64,000 nucleotides of DNA from Rahnella ecdela (GTDB lineage: Bacteria > Pseudomonadota > Gammaproteobacteria > Enterobacterales > Enterobacteriaceae). The notes below the pieces were generated by a model that was not told the origin of the DNA, ran no database searches, and saw only the letters and a list, made by a program, of their open reading frames with translations. Below, piece after piece: positions 1 through 9,052 of the stretch (the stretch's first letter is position 1; the number at the start of each line of letters is the position of its first letter). Location of the stretch: contig NZ_JAFMOY010000130.1 in assembly GCF_019049625.1 (NCBI RefSeq), positions 297,544-361,543 of the forward strand, read 5' to 3'. The position numbers and the translations under genes are program-made.

Positions 1-528
1 GCCGCTCTGCTGGTTGTGGTGCTGATGCTGTGGACCGGTGTTCTGAACTGGAACGATATCACCAGCAACAAACCAGCCTGGAACACCTTTGCCTGGTTCG
101 CCACGCTGGTGGCACTGGCTGACGGCTTGTCCCGCACCGGTTTCATCGCATGGCTGGGTAAAGAAGGCGCTGCGCTGATGGGCGGAATCTCCCCGGGTGC
201 GGCGACCATTGCCCTGCTGCTGGCGTTCTACCTGCTGCATTACCTGTTTGCCAGCACCACGGCGCACACCACCGCGCTTTTACCGGCTATGCTGACTATT
301 GGTGCCGCCATTCCGGGTATTAATATGCAGGTATTCTGCCTGCTGATGGTGACCTCTCTGGGTGTAATGGGGATCATCACGCCATACGGTACCGGCCCAA
401 GCCCGATTTATTACGGCAGCGGTTATCTGCCAACCAAAGATTACTGGCGTCTCGGAACTATCTTTGGTGCCATCTTCCTGATTGCTTTACTGGTGATCGG
501 TTATCCGTGGATGATGATGATGTTCTGA
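1..528 (+). CDS. DASS-family dicarboxylate/anion permease, C-terminal part
   Basis: The reading frame is open from base 1, so the 5' part lies outside the window; 175 residues remain. The protein is strongly hydrophobic, with about four membrane segments. It contains the sequence TPYGTGPSPIYYGSGYLP, which resembles the conserved C-terminal part of CitT/TtdT-type divalent anion:sodium symporters and antiporters (DASS). It ends in a Met-rich tail. It lies 190 bp upstream of class I fumarase on the same strand, which fits import or exchange of tartrate, fumarate, malate or succinate. The family is clear. The substrate, and the choice between TtdT, CitT or another DASS member, cannot be decided from the C-terminus. 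Confidence 0.85.
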   Translation, partial: AALLVVVLMLWTGVLNWNDITSNKPAWNTFAWFATLVALADGLSRTGFIAWLGKEGAALMGGISPGAATIALLLAFYLLHYLFASTTAHTTALLPAMLTIGAAIPGINMQVFCLLMVTSLGVMGIITPYGTGPSPIYYGSGYLPTKDYWRLGTIFGAIFLIALLVIGYPWMMMMF

Positions 529-594
529 TTGTGGCGATAAAATCACCCACAAAGCATTAACAGAGCATTTACTGAAATAAAACATAGAAACCCC

Positions 595-623
595 GTTGCC
601 AGCCTGTGTACTTGGCTGGCAAC
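595..623 (+). other. Intercistronic hairpin between permease and fumarase
   Basis: A perfect 10-bp stem (GTTGCCAGCC pairing with GGCTGGCAAC) closes a 9-nt loop in the 190-bp gap. No T-run follows, so it is unlikely to be a strong terminator. It could stabilise the upstream mRNA or separate the expression of two cotranscribed genes. The stem is seen in the sequence; its function is inferred. Confidence 0.45.
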
Positions 624-718
624 ATACAGAACGAATATAAACGTCGCCCCGAATACCTCTGCAATACCGAGTCAACAGTCCCGTCCGTGGCGGCAAAAAC
701 GGAAAAAGTGAGAAAACA

Positions 719-2365
719 ATGTCGAACAAACCGTTCTATTATCAAAATCCCTTCCCCGTTTCTAAAGATGACACCGAATATTACCTGCTGACCAAAGATC
801 ACGTTTCTGTCAGCAATTTTGACGGCGAAGAAGTATTAAAAGTGGAACCCCAGGCGCTGACTCTTCTGGCACAGCAGGCGTTCCACGATGCCTCTTTCAT
901 GCTGCGCCCTGCGCATCAGCAACAAGTGGCGTCCATTCTTCACGACCCTGAATCGAGCGAAAACGACAAATATGTTGCGCTGCAATTCCTGCGCAACTCT
1001 GAAATCGCGGCCAAAGGCATTCTGCCAACCTGTCAGGACACCGGCACCGCGATCATCATGGGCAAAAAAGGCCAGCGCGTGTGGACCGGCGGCGGCGACG
1101 AAGCCAGCCTGTCTCAGGGCGTGTACAACACCTTCATTGAAGATAACCTGCGCTATTCTCAGAATGCCGCGCTGGATATGTATAAAGAAGTGAATACCGG
1201 CACCAACCTGCCTGCACAAATCGACCTCTACAGCGTGGACGGCGACGAGTATAAATTCCTGTGCATCGCCAAAGGCGGCGGTTCTGCCAACAAAACCTAC
1301 CTGTATCAGGAAACCAAAGCGCTGATCACACCGGCTAAGCTGAAAGATTATCTGGTTGAGAAAATGCGCACGCTGGGCACCGCTGCCTGTCCGCCGTACC
1401 ACATCGCGTTCGTCATTGGCGGGACTTCCGCTGAGGCGACGCTGAAAACCGTGAAACTGGCTTCCACCCATTACTACGACGGTCTGCCTACAGAAGGTAA
1501 CGAACACGGTCAGGCGTTCCGCGATGTAAATCTGGAACAGGAATTGCTGGTCGAGGCCAACAACCTCGGTCTGGGCGCACAGTTCGGTGGCAAATACTTT
1601 GCCCACGATATCCGCGTCGTGCGTCTGCCACGTCACGGCGCGTCATGTCCGGTCGGTATGGGCGTTTCGTGCTCCGCAGACCGTAACATCAAAGCCAAAA
1701 TCAACCGCGACGGTATCTGGATCGAAAAACTGGAAGAAAATCCGGGCAAGTACATTCCTGAAGCATTGCGTCAGCAGGGCGAAGCCGGTGTGGTGAAGGT
1801 TGACCTGAACCGTCCGATGAAAGAAATCCTCGCACAGCTTTCTGAATATCCGGTGTCTACCCGCCTGTCCCTGAGCGGTACGATCATCGTGGGCCGTGAC
1901 ATCGCGCACGCCAAACTGAAAGAGCGTCTGGATAACGGCGAAGGTTTGCCGCAGTACATCAAAGATCACCCGATCTACTACGCAGGTCCGGCGAAAACGC
2001 CTGAAGGTTATGCTTCCGGATCTCTGGGACCGACCACCGCAGGACGCATGGATTCCTATGTGGATCTTCTGCAATCCAACGGCGGCAGCATGATCATGCT
2101 GGCCAAAGGCAACCGCAGCCAGCAAGTCACCGACGCGTGCCACAAACACGGTGGTTTCTATCTGGGCAGTATCGGCGGCCCGGCAGCGGTTCTGGCTCAG
2201 CAAAGCATCAAGAGCCTGGAATGCGTGGAATATCCTGAACTGGGTATGGAAGCCATCTGGAAAATCGAAGTCGAAGACTTCCCGGCGTTCATCCTGGTGG
2301 ATGACAAAGGCAACGATTTCTTCCAGCAAATCCATGCCAGCACCTGCGCAAAATGCGTGAAGTAA
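719..2365 (+). CDS. fumA: Class I fumarate hydratase
   Basis: This is an oxygen-sensitive [4Fe-4S] fumarase that interconverts fumarate and L-malate in the TCA cycle and in anaerobic dicarboxylate metabolism. The protein has 548 residues, as in E. coli FumA/FumB. The three cluster-binding cysteines are present: Cys105 in ILPTCQDTG, a second in TAACPPYH near residue 224, and a third in [10 protein letters not shown] near residue 318. The C-terminal beta domain follows with the GPTTAGRMD and GSIGGPAAV motifs. The start is ATG at 719, just after a weak GTGAG ribosome site. The upstream permease suggests a dicarboxylate uptake and conversion unit. FumA and FumB cannot be told apart by sequence alone, and a tartrate-linked role is also possible. 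Confidence 0.95.
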   Translation: MSNKPFYYQNPFPVSKDDTEYYLLTKDHVSVSNFDGEEVLKVEPQALTLLAQQAFHDASFMLRPAHQQQVASILHDPESSENDKYVALQFLRNSEIAAKGILPTCQDTGTAIIMGKKGQRVWTGGGDEASLSQGVYNTFIEDNLRYSQNAALDMYKEVNTGTNLPAQIDLYSVDGDEYKFLCIAKGGGSANKTYLYQETKALITPAKLKDYLVEKMRTLGTAACPPYHIAFVIGGTSAEATLKTVKLASTHYYDGLPTEGNEHGQAFRDVNLEQELLVEANNLGLGAQFGGKYFAHDIRVVRLPRHGASCPVGMGVSCSADRNIKAKINRDGIWIEKLEENPGKYIPEALRQQGEAGVVKVDLNRPMKEILAQLSEYPVSTRLSLSGTIIVGRDIAHAKLKERLDNGEGLPQYIKDHPIYYAGPAKTPEGYASGSLGPTTAGRMDSYVDLLQSNGGSMIMLAKGNRSQQVTDACHKHGGFYLGSIGGPAAVLAQQSIKSLECVEYPELGMEAIWKIEVEDFPAFILVDDKGNDFFQQIHASTCAKCVK

Positions 2366-2381
2366 GCATTCCCTGAAAGAC

Positions 2382-2414
2382 AAAAGGCCTGCCAGAAATG
2401 GCGGGCCTTTTTTT
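2382..2414 (+). terminator. Rho-independent terminator of fumA
   Basis: AAAAGGCCTGCC and GGCGGGCCTTTT form a stem around the loop AGAAAT, followed by a T-run, 17 bp after the fumA stop codon. Confidence 0.9.
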
Positions 2415-2458
2415 CGGGCAATAAATCCGTGCTGCGGTAGTAACGCTTTAACGAATGG

Positions 2459-2861
2459 TCACTCGCTCAAAGCATCCTGCGCTGCTTTAAGTTCCTGCTT
2501 CGCGCTTTCATGCTTAGCCTGCTGCCTGGCAATTTTCTTAGCGCTGCCGCTCGCCTGGGCTTCGCGCAGATCGGCTTCGCGCTCTGTCACCTTGCTCTGC
2601 TTCTCTCGCACCTTTTCCTGACGCTCTGCGGTCAGGTTGGCATTCGTGCAATGCTCTTCAATTTCACTCAGGGCTTTTTTGAGCCCGCTTGTTTGCGCGC
2701 TGTTGCCGTGAGCTTCAGCATATTCAATTTGCTGCGTCACCAAAAGCACGGTTAAATTTTTGCCATTGTTGGCGCAGCTGCACACTCGTGGGAATAATCA
2801 GAGCCATCAGCATCAGGATGGTCCACATCAACAAGCTGCGTCTTATCACTGGAACGGTCAC
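2459..2861 (-). pseudogene. yqjC: DUF1090 (YqjC-like) periplasmic protein, frameshifted
   Basis: The mature part (QQIEYAEAHGN, then Lys/Glu/Ala-rich coiled coil with EADLREAQASG) resembles E. coli YqjC, a small periplasmic DUF1090 protein of unknown role. In that frame the only upstream starts lie inside the domain (GTG at 2785), and there is no signal peptide. In the neighbouring frame a good signal peptide begins at GTG 2861 after an AGAGGA ribosome site (RRSLLMWTILMLMALIIPTS). The two frames meet near 2775-2785. Removing one base there would join them as ...PTSVHCANN..., so a one-base insertion best explains the break. It may be a true inactivating mutation or a sequence error. Confidence 0.7.
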
Positions 2862-2962
2862 GCAAAGATCCTCTGGTTTATCGGATGAAAAGCCTGACCA
2901 TACTGGCAGGAGGGTTGCCTCCTTGCTAGCCTGTGTTTTGGTTCTGATGGCCCCAAACGTCG

Positions 2963-3736
2963 TTATAGCTCCGCTTTGCCCGGATTATCAAATCCGACGC
3001 GCCCGACAAACGGCAGGCGCAGCGCCGGGTTTTTCACATCAATACCCAGATTAAGCCCCAGCACGTTGACTTCCAGGCCTTCTTCCACGCCAAGCGTGAC
3101 GCCGAGAACGCCGAGGAATGACACCTGAACACCACGTCCCGAAGGCGGCAAACCAATCGGATTGGTGATCCCCCGGTAATCTTTACCAATCGCATTCGAC
3201 GGCATATCCAGTTCAAGTTCCGGCACTTCACGGCCAATATGCGCCATAAACGTATTACTGTTTGGCCCCGGCCAGGCGTGATAAGTATGCGGATAAGGAT
3301 AGCTTTTAATGGCGGCTTCTATTTTTGGGATCATCAATTGCGCCTGTGCGCCACGGTGATCAACCAACACTCTTGGCTGCGAACCAAACCAGTAGCCATC
3401 GGGAATGGCGTAATTGCGGCGAACCACGTTGGTACTGCCCCAGCTAATAACGTCATAACGGGTAAACTCAGTTTCCCCTTCCCGCTTAAAAATAATCCAC
3501 GGATGCACGGCGACCAGCCCGCGCCAGCCATAAGTCGGTGCGGCATAAATCTGCACAATGGCGGTACTTTTGAGTTTTGCCGGATCCGGTGCGATCCCGG
3601 CGGAATCCCGTCGCGCCGTAGACCAGCTTTGCCCTGCGGGTTCTTCACGGGTCTGCGAGGCTTTGGCGTAGCTGTATCCGAAAGACAGCAGTAAAACGAG
3701 GACAAACCCGAGGCTAAACCATTTAAAGGCGATCAT
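2963..3736 (-). CDS. DUF3750 domain protein, membrane-anchored
   Basis: This is a protein of 257 residues. It begins with one hydrophobic segment (MIAFKWFSLGFVLVLLLSFG), a signal peptide or N-terminal anchor, followed by a soluble domain. The domain has the motifs AAPTYGWRG, HPWIIFKR, YHAWPGPNSNTF and NPIGLPPSGRG. This pattern fits the uncharacterised DUF3750 family. The start ATG at 3736 is chosen because the hydrophobic segment begins there; an earlier in-frame ATG at 3775 would add a polar leader. It stands alone on the minus strand with no obvious operon partner. The function is unknown, and the family call is from recalled motifs. Confidence 0.75.
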   Translation of the reverse strand: MIAFKWFSLGFVLVLLLSFGYSYAKASQTREEPAGQSWSTARRDSAGIAPDPAKLKSTAIVQIYAAPTYGWRGLVAVHPWIIFKREGETEFTRYDVISWGSTNVVRRNYAIPDGYWFGSQPRVLVDHRGAQAQLMIPKIEAAIKSYPYPHTYHAWPGPNSNTFMAHIGREVPELELDMPSNAIGKDYRGITNPIGLPPSGRGVQVSFLGVLGVTLGVEEGLEVNVLGLNLGIDVKNPALRLPFVGRVGFDNPGKAEL

Positions 3737-3935
3737 GCTTTTTATCCCTTTACACTCTGTATGAGCGAACAACAATACTTCACGTGTGACAGGGATGACA
3801 ATAAAAATGCGGGAAGGCGATTGCGCAGTGAATTAGAAAAAAGCACGACGATATTCTTAATTACCCTTCTCCATGCCAATATACTGACAGAAATATTCTG
3901 CCAGTATATTTTGATGGGCAAATTCACAAGTAAAA

Positions 3936-4169
3936 CTAAAGGATCACAGAGCTGACATTTACCCGTTCATGCGGATTACCACGAACACTGGCGTCGTAAG
4001 TGATCTCAACAAATTGTGCCCCCCGGAGAGTGCCCAGGACATTAGTACAGGAATATTGAATATTCCCACCCTGCAGGCCTGTGATAACGACATTCATAGG
4101 TTGTGCTGTCATCTGATGTATTTGATTTGCCCCATGTGCTGAAGCCTGAACCAGTGTGATTGTTGTCAT
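3936..4169 (-). CDS. Small hypothetical protein (77 aa)
   Basis: The start at 4169 follows an AAGGTAGG ribosome-binding stretch. The product is polar, without a signal peptide or membrane segment; it has one Cys (YSCTNV) and is rich in Val, Thr and Asn. It is divergent from the haemolysin gene hlyE, with a 307-bp AT-rich gap between them. I do not recognise the family. The good ribosome site and the position support a real gene, but coding status is moderately uncertain. Confidence 0.5.
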   Translation of the reverse strand: MTTITLVQASAHGANQIHQMTAQPMNVVITGLQGGNIQYSCTNVLGTLRGAQFVEITYDASVRGNPHERVNVSSVIL

Positions 4170-4476
4170 GAGAAACCTACCTTATTGAGTAACCAGATAA
4201 AATCACCCTGCCTGCTGGCAGGAAATATTTAAACCGGGCATTACGAAAAGCCATTTAACGTATATCTTCGCATAACAAATAAATCAAACGGCCAGATGGC
4301 CTATACCAGATAACTTTCCAAGTGAATTCATAAAAATAGGGTTAATTTAATTATTTCCGGTTTGAAAATAGCGAAAATAAAATAACCAATTAAATAACGA
4401 CACTATAATTTTCATGTCACTCATCCGGTGGCCTGATTTATTTATTCATCCCTGTTATCACAGCATGAGGTGTTAT
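4170..4476. promoter_or_regulatory. AT-rich divergent promoter region upstream of hlyE
   Basis: This 307-bp gap separates the small minus-strand gene from hlyE. It is clearly more AT-rich than the flanking genes and contains A/T tracts, a composition often seen at H-NS-silenced promoters. A short hairpin (CCTGCC/GGCAGG) lies at 4207-4222. No clear CRP or FNR site was found by eye. Confidence 0.4.
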
Positions 4477-5358
4477 ATGACCGATCCAGCAAAAACCGTG
4501 CAAGTCATCAAAGATTCCATTGATGCCGCAGATAAAGCGTTAGATCTTTATAATAAAGTTCTGGACCAGGTGATCCCCTGGAATACTTTCCAGAAAACTA
4601 TCGAAGAATTAAGTCGCTTTAAAGATGACTATTCTCAAAAAAGTTCTGTTCTGGTCGGTGAAGTCAAAACGTTACTGATGACAAGTCAGGACAAATACTT
4701 CACCGCCACTCAGTCTGTTTATGAGTGGTGCGGAATGAGCACTCAGTTGTTGCAGGCTTATCTGGCCCTGTTTAAGGAGTACAACGAGCAGAAAGCCGAA
4801 GCGCAAAAAGCCATACTGATCAAGGTACTGGACGATGGCATCACCAAAATGGATGCCGCGCAAAAATCTCTGGGAGAAAGTTCGCTGAGTTTCAATGAAG
4901 CCTCAGGAAAGCTGCTGCAACTCGATAGCCAGCTCTCGAACGACTTTAACGAGAAGAGCGAATATTTCGAAAATCAGGTAAGTAAACTACGCAAAGAAGC
5001 CTACGCTGGTGCGGCAGCCGGGCTGGTTCTCGGGCCTTTCGGATTGCTGATTTCTTATTCGATTGCCAGCGGTGTGGTGGAAGGGAAAATGATCCCCGAG
5101 CTCAGGAAAAAACTGGAATCAGTGAAAAAATTCTTCACCGAACTTTCCGCGCAGGTGAAAAAAGCCAATACCAGTATTGATGAAACAAAAGTCAAACTGA
5201 CCAATGAAATCTCTGTTATCGGAGAAATGAAGTCGAATACCAAAGCCACCCGTTTCTTTGTCGAATATAACGACCTGATGTTGGATGCGCTGAAAACTTC
5301 AGCAGAGAAACTGATCACTCAGTGCGAAGAATATCAGAAGCGTCATGGCAAGAAATAA
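4477..5358 (+). CDS. hlyE: Haemolysin E / cytolysin A pore-forming toxin
   Basis: This alpha-helical pore-forming toxin assembles into a ring in target membranes. Its 293 residues align by eye over the full length with E. coli HlyE (303 residues): ALDLYNKVLDQVIPW, VGEVKTLLMTSQDKYF, ILIKVLDDGITKMDAAQKSL and EYQKRHGKK. Both conserved cysteines are kept (VYEWCGM and ITQCEEY). The hydrophobic beta-tongue is present (AYAGAAAGLVLGPFGLLISY). The start is ATG 4477 after GAGGTG; an upstream in-frame ATG at 4414 would add 21 unrelated residues. The last eight or so residues of E. coli HlyE are missing. There is no signal peptide, as expected, because HlyE leaves the cell without one. Isolated gene with its own terminator; regulation may be by silencing, given the AT-rich promoter. 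Confidence 0.95.
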   Translation: MTDPAKTVQVIKDSIDAADKALDLYNKVLDQVIPWNTFQKTIEELSRFKDDYSQKSSVLVGEVKTLLMTSQDKYFTATQSVYEWCGMSTQLLQAYLALFKEYNEQKAEAQKAILIKVLDDGITKMDAAQKSLGESSLSFNEASGKLLQLDSQLSNDFNEKSEYFENQVSKLRKEAYAGAAAGLVLGPFGLLISYSIASGVVEGKMIPELRKKLESVKKFFTELSAQVKKANTSIDETKVKLTNEISVIGEMKSNTKATRFFVEYNDLMLDALKTSAEKLITQCEEYQKRHGKK

Positions 5359-5377
5359 GTGCTGATAGGGGGGGATA

Positions 5378-5412
5378 CAGGCCGTTCCGGTTTCCGGCGC
5401 GGCCTGATTTTT
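5378..5412 (+). terminator. Terminator after hlyE
   Basis: CAGGCCG at 5378 pairs with CGGCCTG at 5400, followed by ATTTTT. It lies 19 bp after the hlyE stop codon. Confidence 0.7.
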
Positions 5413-5420
5413 CGTATTAC

Positions 5421-6401
5421 TCAGGCACTGGCACGTGCAATAAAGCGCCAGCCCATCATCAGTCGCTCTGCAGGCGCTTCGGGATTATCTATTTTTCGAA
5501 GCAACAACGACACGGCATGACGACCGATATCACGCGAAGGCTGTTCAATGGTGGTCAGTTGCGGCGATACCATTTCCGCCAGTTCCGTACCGTCAAAACC
5601 TATCACCGCGATATCCTGCGGGACTTTCATTCCCGCGTCATCAATGGCACGCATTGCGCCTGCCGCCAGCGTATCGGAAACCGCAAACACCGCATCGGGT
5701 TTTAGGGGGGCTCGCAGTAAATTCTCCATCGCTGACCTGCCCGCGTGAAAACTCAGTTCGCTGGCATATTCAATGGCTTCAAAGTCGTTTCCCTGCTGGC
5801 TGAGCACGCTTTTATAGCCGCGCTCACGCAACTGAGCATATTTGTAACTCAGATCGTGATTAATGAGAGCCACGCGTTTGCATCCGCGTTCAAGCAGGTG
5901 CCGGATGGCGAATTCCGAGGCGTCAGTGTCGTTGATCCCGACACAGGAAACGTCACCGGCGTCGGCGTATTCGGCGCACTGCACCCACGGGGTCTGGCCA
6001 ATCATGGTGCTCAGATCCGGCAATCTGGAGAACGCATCCATCGTAATGATGCCGTCCACCATTTTGCCCGAGAGCAACCCGAGGCTCGATTTAGAGCGTT
6101 CGATATCAGAACCCGAGTTGCACAGAAGAATGCGATAACCGTTCATCTCCGCTTCTTCTTCAATACCTTTCACCACGTCGGCGCAGAACGGGTTCGCAAT
6201 GTTGGAAACCATCACCAGAATCATTGAGCTTCGGGAGGTTCTCAGCTGTCGGGCTAACAGATTAGGCTGATAGTTGCTTTCCCTGATGGCTTCCAGCACG
6301 CGTTCGCGGTTTTTGCTTTTTACGGAGTCACTGTTGTTCAGCACACGGGAAACCGTCGCCACCGAGACACCGGCCAGTTTGGCAATTTTCTGAATGGACA
6401 T
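5421..6401 (-). CDS. LacI/GalR-family transcriptional repressor
   Basis: This 326-residue protein has the classic LacI layout. The N-terminal helix-turn-helix (IQKIAKLAGVSVATVSRVLN) and hinge helix (PNLLARQLRT) are followed by a periplasmic-binding-protein-like sugar domain (SNIANPFCADVVKGIE, FAVSDTLAAGAMRA). It is the third gene of a minus-strand operon after a transporter and a TIM-barrel isomerase. It most likely represses that operon through the paired palindromes at 8795-8836, and perhaps the ydgJ-type gene at 52059, which has the same palindrome. The effector is probably the substrate or product of the isomerase and is not identifiable from sequence. Confidence 0.92.
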   Translation of the reverse strand: MSIQKIAKLAGVSVATVSRVLNNSDSVKSKNRERVLEAIRESNYQPNLLARQLRTSRSSMILVMVSNIANPFCADVVKGIEEEAEMNGYRILLCNSGSDIERSKSSLGLLSGKMVDGIITMDAFSRLPDLSTMIGQTPWVQCAEYADAGDVSCVGINDTDASEFAIRHLLERGCKRVALINHDLSYKYAQLRERGYKSVLSQQGNDFEAIEYASELSFHAGRSAMENLLRAPLKPDAVFAVSDTLAAGAMRAIDDAGMKVPQDIAVIGFDGTELAEMVSPQLTTIEQPSRDIGRHAVSLLLRKIDNPEAPAERLMMGWRFIARASA

Positions 6402-6466
6402 AACGACAACACATCCTGCGGTCAGCTATTTTTTCAGAGGCTATCACAGTTTACCGGCGGCATGAA

Positions 6467-7519
6467 TTAAAGCCCGAGCATCCGCCGGGCGCTGGCCCGG
6501 TCGTTTTCACCGGCAGCAAAATCATCGAACGCGCGGTCAGCAACGGGAATGATATTACGGCGGATAAATTCAGCCCCTTCACGTGCGCCGGTTTCCCCGT
6601 CTTTCAGGCAGCATTCCCACTCCAGCACCGCCCATCCGTCGTAATCGTATTGCGCAAGCTTGCTGAAAATCCCTTTAAAATTGATATCGCCATCCCCCGG
6701 CGAACGGAAACGTCCGGCACGGTCGGCCCAGTTCTGGTAACCGCCGTAAACACCGCTGCGGCCGCTGGCGGCGAATTCGGCATCCTTCACGTGGAAAGCT
6801 TTAATGCGCGCATGGTAACGGTCGATAAACGCCAGATAGTCCATATGTTGCAGGCGCAGATGGCTTGGGTCGAAAAGAATATTGCAGCGCGGATGGTGAT
6901 TCACCTGCGCCAGAAAATGTTCAAACGTCGCACCGTCATGCAAGTCTTCACCCGGATGTATTTCAAAACAAACGTCCACGCCATGCGCATCGAAACAGTC
7001 GAGAACCGGCAGCCAGCGTTGCGCCAGTTCCTGAAAAGCTTCCTCTAACAAAACCTGATTATGCGGCGGCCACGGATAAAAGTACGGCCATGCCAGTGAA
7101 CCGGAAAACGTCGCGTGCGCTTTCAGCCCCAGTTTTTGCGAGGCAGATGCCGCCTGTTTTAAGGCATTGATTGCCCATGCCTGCCGTGCCGTCGGATCAC
7201 CGCGCACCGCCTCCGGTGCAAAGCCGTCAAACGCCAGGTCATAAGCCGGATGAACAGCAATAAGCTGCCCTTCCAGATGCGTGGAAAGTTCGCTTATCAC
7301 CAATCCGTGACCCGCCAGCATCCCGGTGATTTCGTCACAATAGGCCTGGCTGGTGGCAGCCTTTTGCAGATCAAAAATGTGCGGATGATTACAAGGTACC
7401 TGCAACGCTTTATAACCGAGCGAGGCGGCCCATCCGGCCAGCCCCTCTAAGGTATTAAACGGCGGTTCCGATCCGATGAATTGGGACAAAAAAATGCCCG
7501 GTCCTTTAATCGTTTTCAT
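6467..7519 (-). CDS. Sugar phosphate isomerase/epimerase (xylose-isomerase-like TIM barrel)
   Basis: This 350-residue AP_endonuc_2/xylose isomerase-like TIM-barrel protein has the metal-site motifs CFEIHPGEDLHDG, FDPSHL, KAFHVKDAEF and GDGDINFKGI, with a C-terminal AVLEWEC strand. Enzymes of this fold epimerise or isomerise sugars and cyclitols, or act on 3-keto-sugars. The start ATG 7519 follows TTTGGAG at good spacing. It sits 17 bp downstream of an NHS-type transporter and upstream of a LacI repressor, so the three genes form one operon for uptake and conversion of one carbohydrate. The substrate is unknown. The possible link to the ydgJ-type dehydrogenase through shared operators would suit an oxidation plus isomerisation route. 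Confidence 0.85.
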   Translation of the reverse strand: MKTIKGPGIFLSQFIGSEPPFNTLEGLAGWAASLGYKALQVPCNHPHIFDLQKAATSQAYCDEITGMLAGHGLVISELSTHLEGQLIAVHPAYDLAFDGFAPEAVRGDPTARQAWAINALKQAASASQKLGLKAHATFSGSLAWPYFYPWPPHNQVLLEEAFQELAQRWLPVLDCFDAHGVDVCFEIHPGEDLHDGATFEHFLAQVNHHPRCNILFDPSHLRLQHMDYLAFIDRYHARIKAFHVKDAEFAASGRSGVYGGYQNWADRAGRFRSPGDGDINFKGIFSKLAQYDYDGWAVLEWECCLKDGETGAREGAEFIRRNIIPVADRAFDDFAAGENDRASARRMLGL

Positions 7520-7536
7520 TGCAACTCCAAAAGAAA

Positions 7537-8778
7537 TCAGACTTTCTCACTTTCCTGATAACGGAATGAGAAGAGGAAAATTAACGCAATCACCGCCGCT
7601 GACATCGCCGGGATCCACCAGAACGTTATCCACGCCTGCGGCAGCGTTTGCCCTGCAACCAGATGGTTGTAAAGCGCGCCGGAAATCTGCGAGCCCAGCA
7701 ACATACCGATACCGTAAGTGAACATCACGATCATGCTCTGCGCCTGGCCTTTAACCTTTGCCCCGGCAACGCGGTCGGTATAAATAAAACCGACGACAAA
7801 GAAGAAGTCATAACACACGCCGTGCAGCAGGATACCGAGATACAGCAGGAACCGGCCTTCTTCGCTGACGCCCAGCGCAAAGAAGGCATAGCGCACAAAC
7901 CAGGCCAGCATGCCGATCAGCAGCATGTACTTTACGCCCAGGCGCCGGAACAGCAGCGGAATGACCAGCATAAAGAAGATTTCTGACATCTGGCCGAACG
8001 ACATCGCGGTACTGACATCACCTATCCCGACGTCCGCCAGATACGATGCGGTGTAAGCATAGTAAGTACCGAGAGGCACTGAAATCAGCATGGCGCACAG
8101 GGAGAACACGAAAAAGTGACGTGTTTTAAGTAACGCAAAGGCATCGGCACACAGCAAATCGCGTAACGCAACCGGCTGTCCTTTGGCGGGCGCTGGCGTA
8201 TGCGGCAGGGTCAGGCTGTAAACCGCCAGCACCACGGAACACATCGCTGCCACCCAGAATATATTTACGCTGGCCGACACGCCGGTAACACCGATGAAGA
8301 TCCCCGCCACAATCCACCCAATGGTGCCGAACACGCGCACGACCGGAAAACTTTTATCGATATTTTTCAGGCTGTGAAAAGCAATATTGTTGGTCAGCGC
8401 CAGCGTCGGCATATAACAAAGGGTGTAACCGAACAGCAGGGTTATCAGCAGCGTGCCGTTTTCGCTGATTAATGCCTGCGGAACAAACCAGAGGATCGCT
8501 GCCCCCGCCAGATGCATCACCGCCATCACTTTTTGCGACGGGAAAAATCGGTCCACCAGCATCCCCAGCACAAACGGCGACAAAATTGAGGCAATCGGCC
8601 CTGCCGAAAAAGCATCCCCGATCAGCAACGACATATTGTGATTAGCCATCACCAGCCCCAGCGTCACCGACCAGCTGCCCCAGATGAAGAATTGCAGAAA
8701 CATCATCAGCGATAACCGTGGAACCAACAGCCGGTATTGCACATGACTTTTTTCACTACTTTCTGATGCTGACATCAT
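7537..8778 (-). CDS. MFS transporter, nucleoside:H+ symporter (NHS/YegT) type
   Basis: This 413-residue polytopic protein has about 12 membrane segments. The N-terminal motif RLSLMMFLQFFIWGSWSVTLG and the following SAGPIASILSPFVLGMLVDRFF segment are typical of the NupG/XapB/YegT nucleoside:proton symporter family of the major facilitator superfamily. YegT-like members often sit with sugar-catabolic genes, so a glycoside or polyol is as likely a substrate as a nucleoside. It is the first gene of the operon, with two LacI-type operators directly upstream. The start is one of two adjacent ATGs (8778 or 8775) behind GAGG. Confidence 0.85.
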   Translation of the reverse strand: MMSASESSEKSHVQYRLLVPRLSLMMFLQFFIWGSWSVTLGLVMANHNMSLLIGDAFSAGPIASILSPFVLGMLVDRFFPSQKVMAVMHLAGAAILWFVPQALISENGTLLITLLFGYTLCYMPTLALTNNIAFHSLKNIDKSFPVVRVFGTIGWIVAGIFIGVTGVSASVNIFWVAAMCSVVLAVYSLTLPHTPAPAKGQPVALRDLLCADAFALLKTRHFFVFSLCAMLISVPLGTYYAYTASYLADVGIGDVSTAMSFGQMSEIFFMLVIPLLFRRLGVKYMLLIGMLAWFVRYAFFALGVSEEGRFLLYLGILLHGVCYDFFFVVGFIYTDRVAGAKVKGQAQSMIVMFTYGIGMLLGSQISGALYNHLVAGQTLPQAWITFWWIPAMSAAVIALIFLFSFRYQESEKV

Positions 8779-8794
8779 TTTAGCCTCACATAAA

Positions 8795-8836
8795 GTAATC
8801 GATTACAAATATCACTTTCAAAAAGTAATCGTTTAC
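8795..8836. promoter_or_regulatory. Tandem LacI-type operators
   Basis: GTAATCGATTAC (8795-8806), a perfect palindrome, and GTAATCGTTTAC (8825-8836), with one mismatch, lie 30 bp apart centre to centre, about three helical turns. They are immediately upstream of the NHS transporter gene. The central CG and this symmetry are typical of LacI-family sites. An identical GTAATCGATTAC lies at 53137-53148. Confidence 0.8.
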
Positions 8837-9052
8837 AAAATAATTATCCTGTGACTTGTCTTAGTTTTGGGAGTTCAGTCACGATAACTGTCGCGATAAG
8901 CGTTTGGGTTAAAAATCCGGCAGGGAAAATCAGACTCCAGCCCATTGTTGTCGCCATGTTGCACAGTCATACTGCCATTAACACGAAACAGATTTACAGA
9001 ATTAAAGAAAACAATAAACTGATGTTAACGCATTGATTAAAAAAGGATGAAT

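Noticed and set aside
836..2383. Two long minus-strand ORFs opposite fumA
   Set aside because: FumA is complete and conserved on the plus strand; the antisense frames show no family features.
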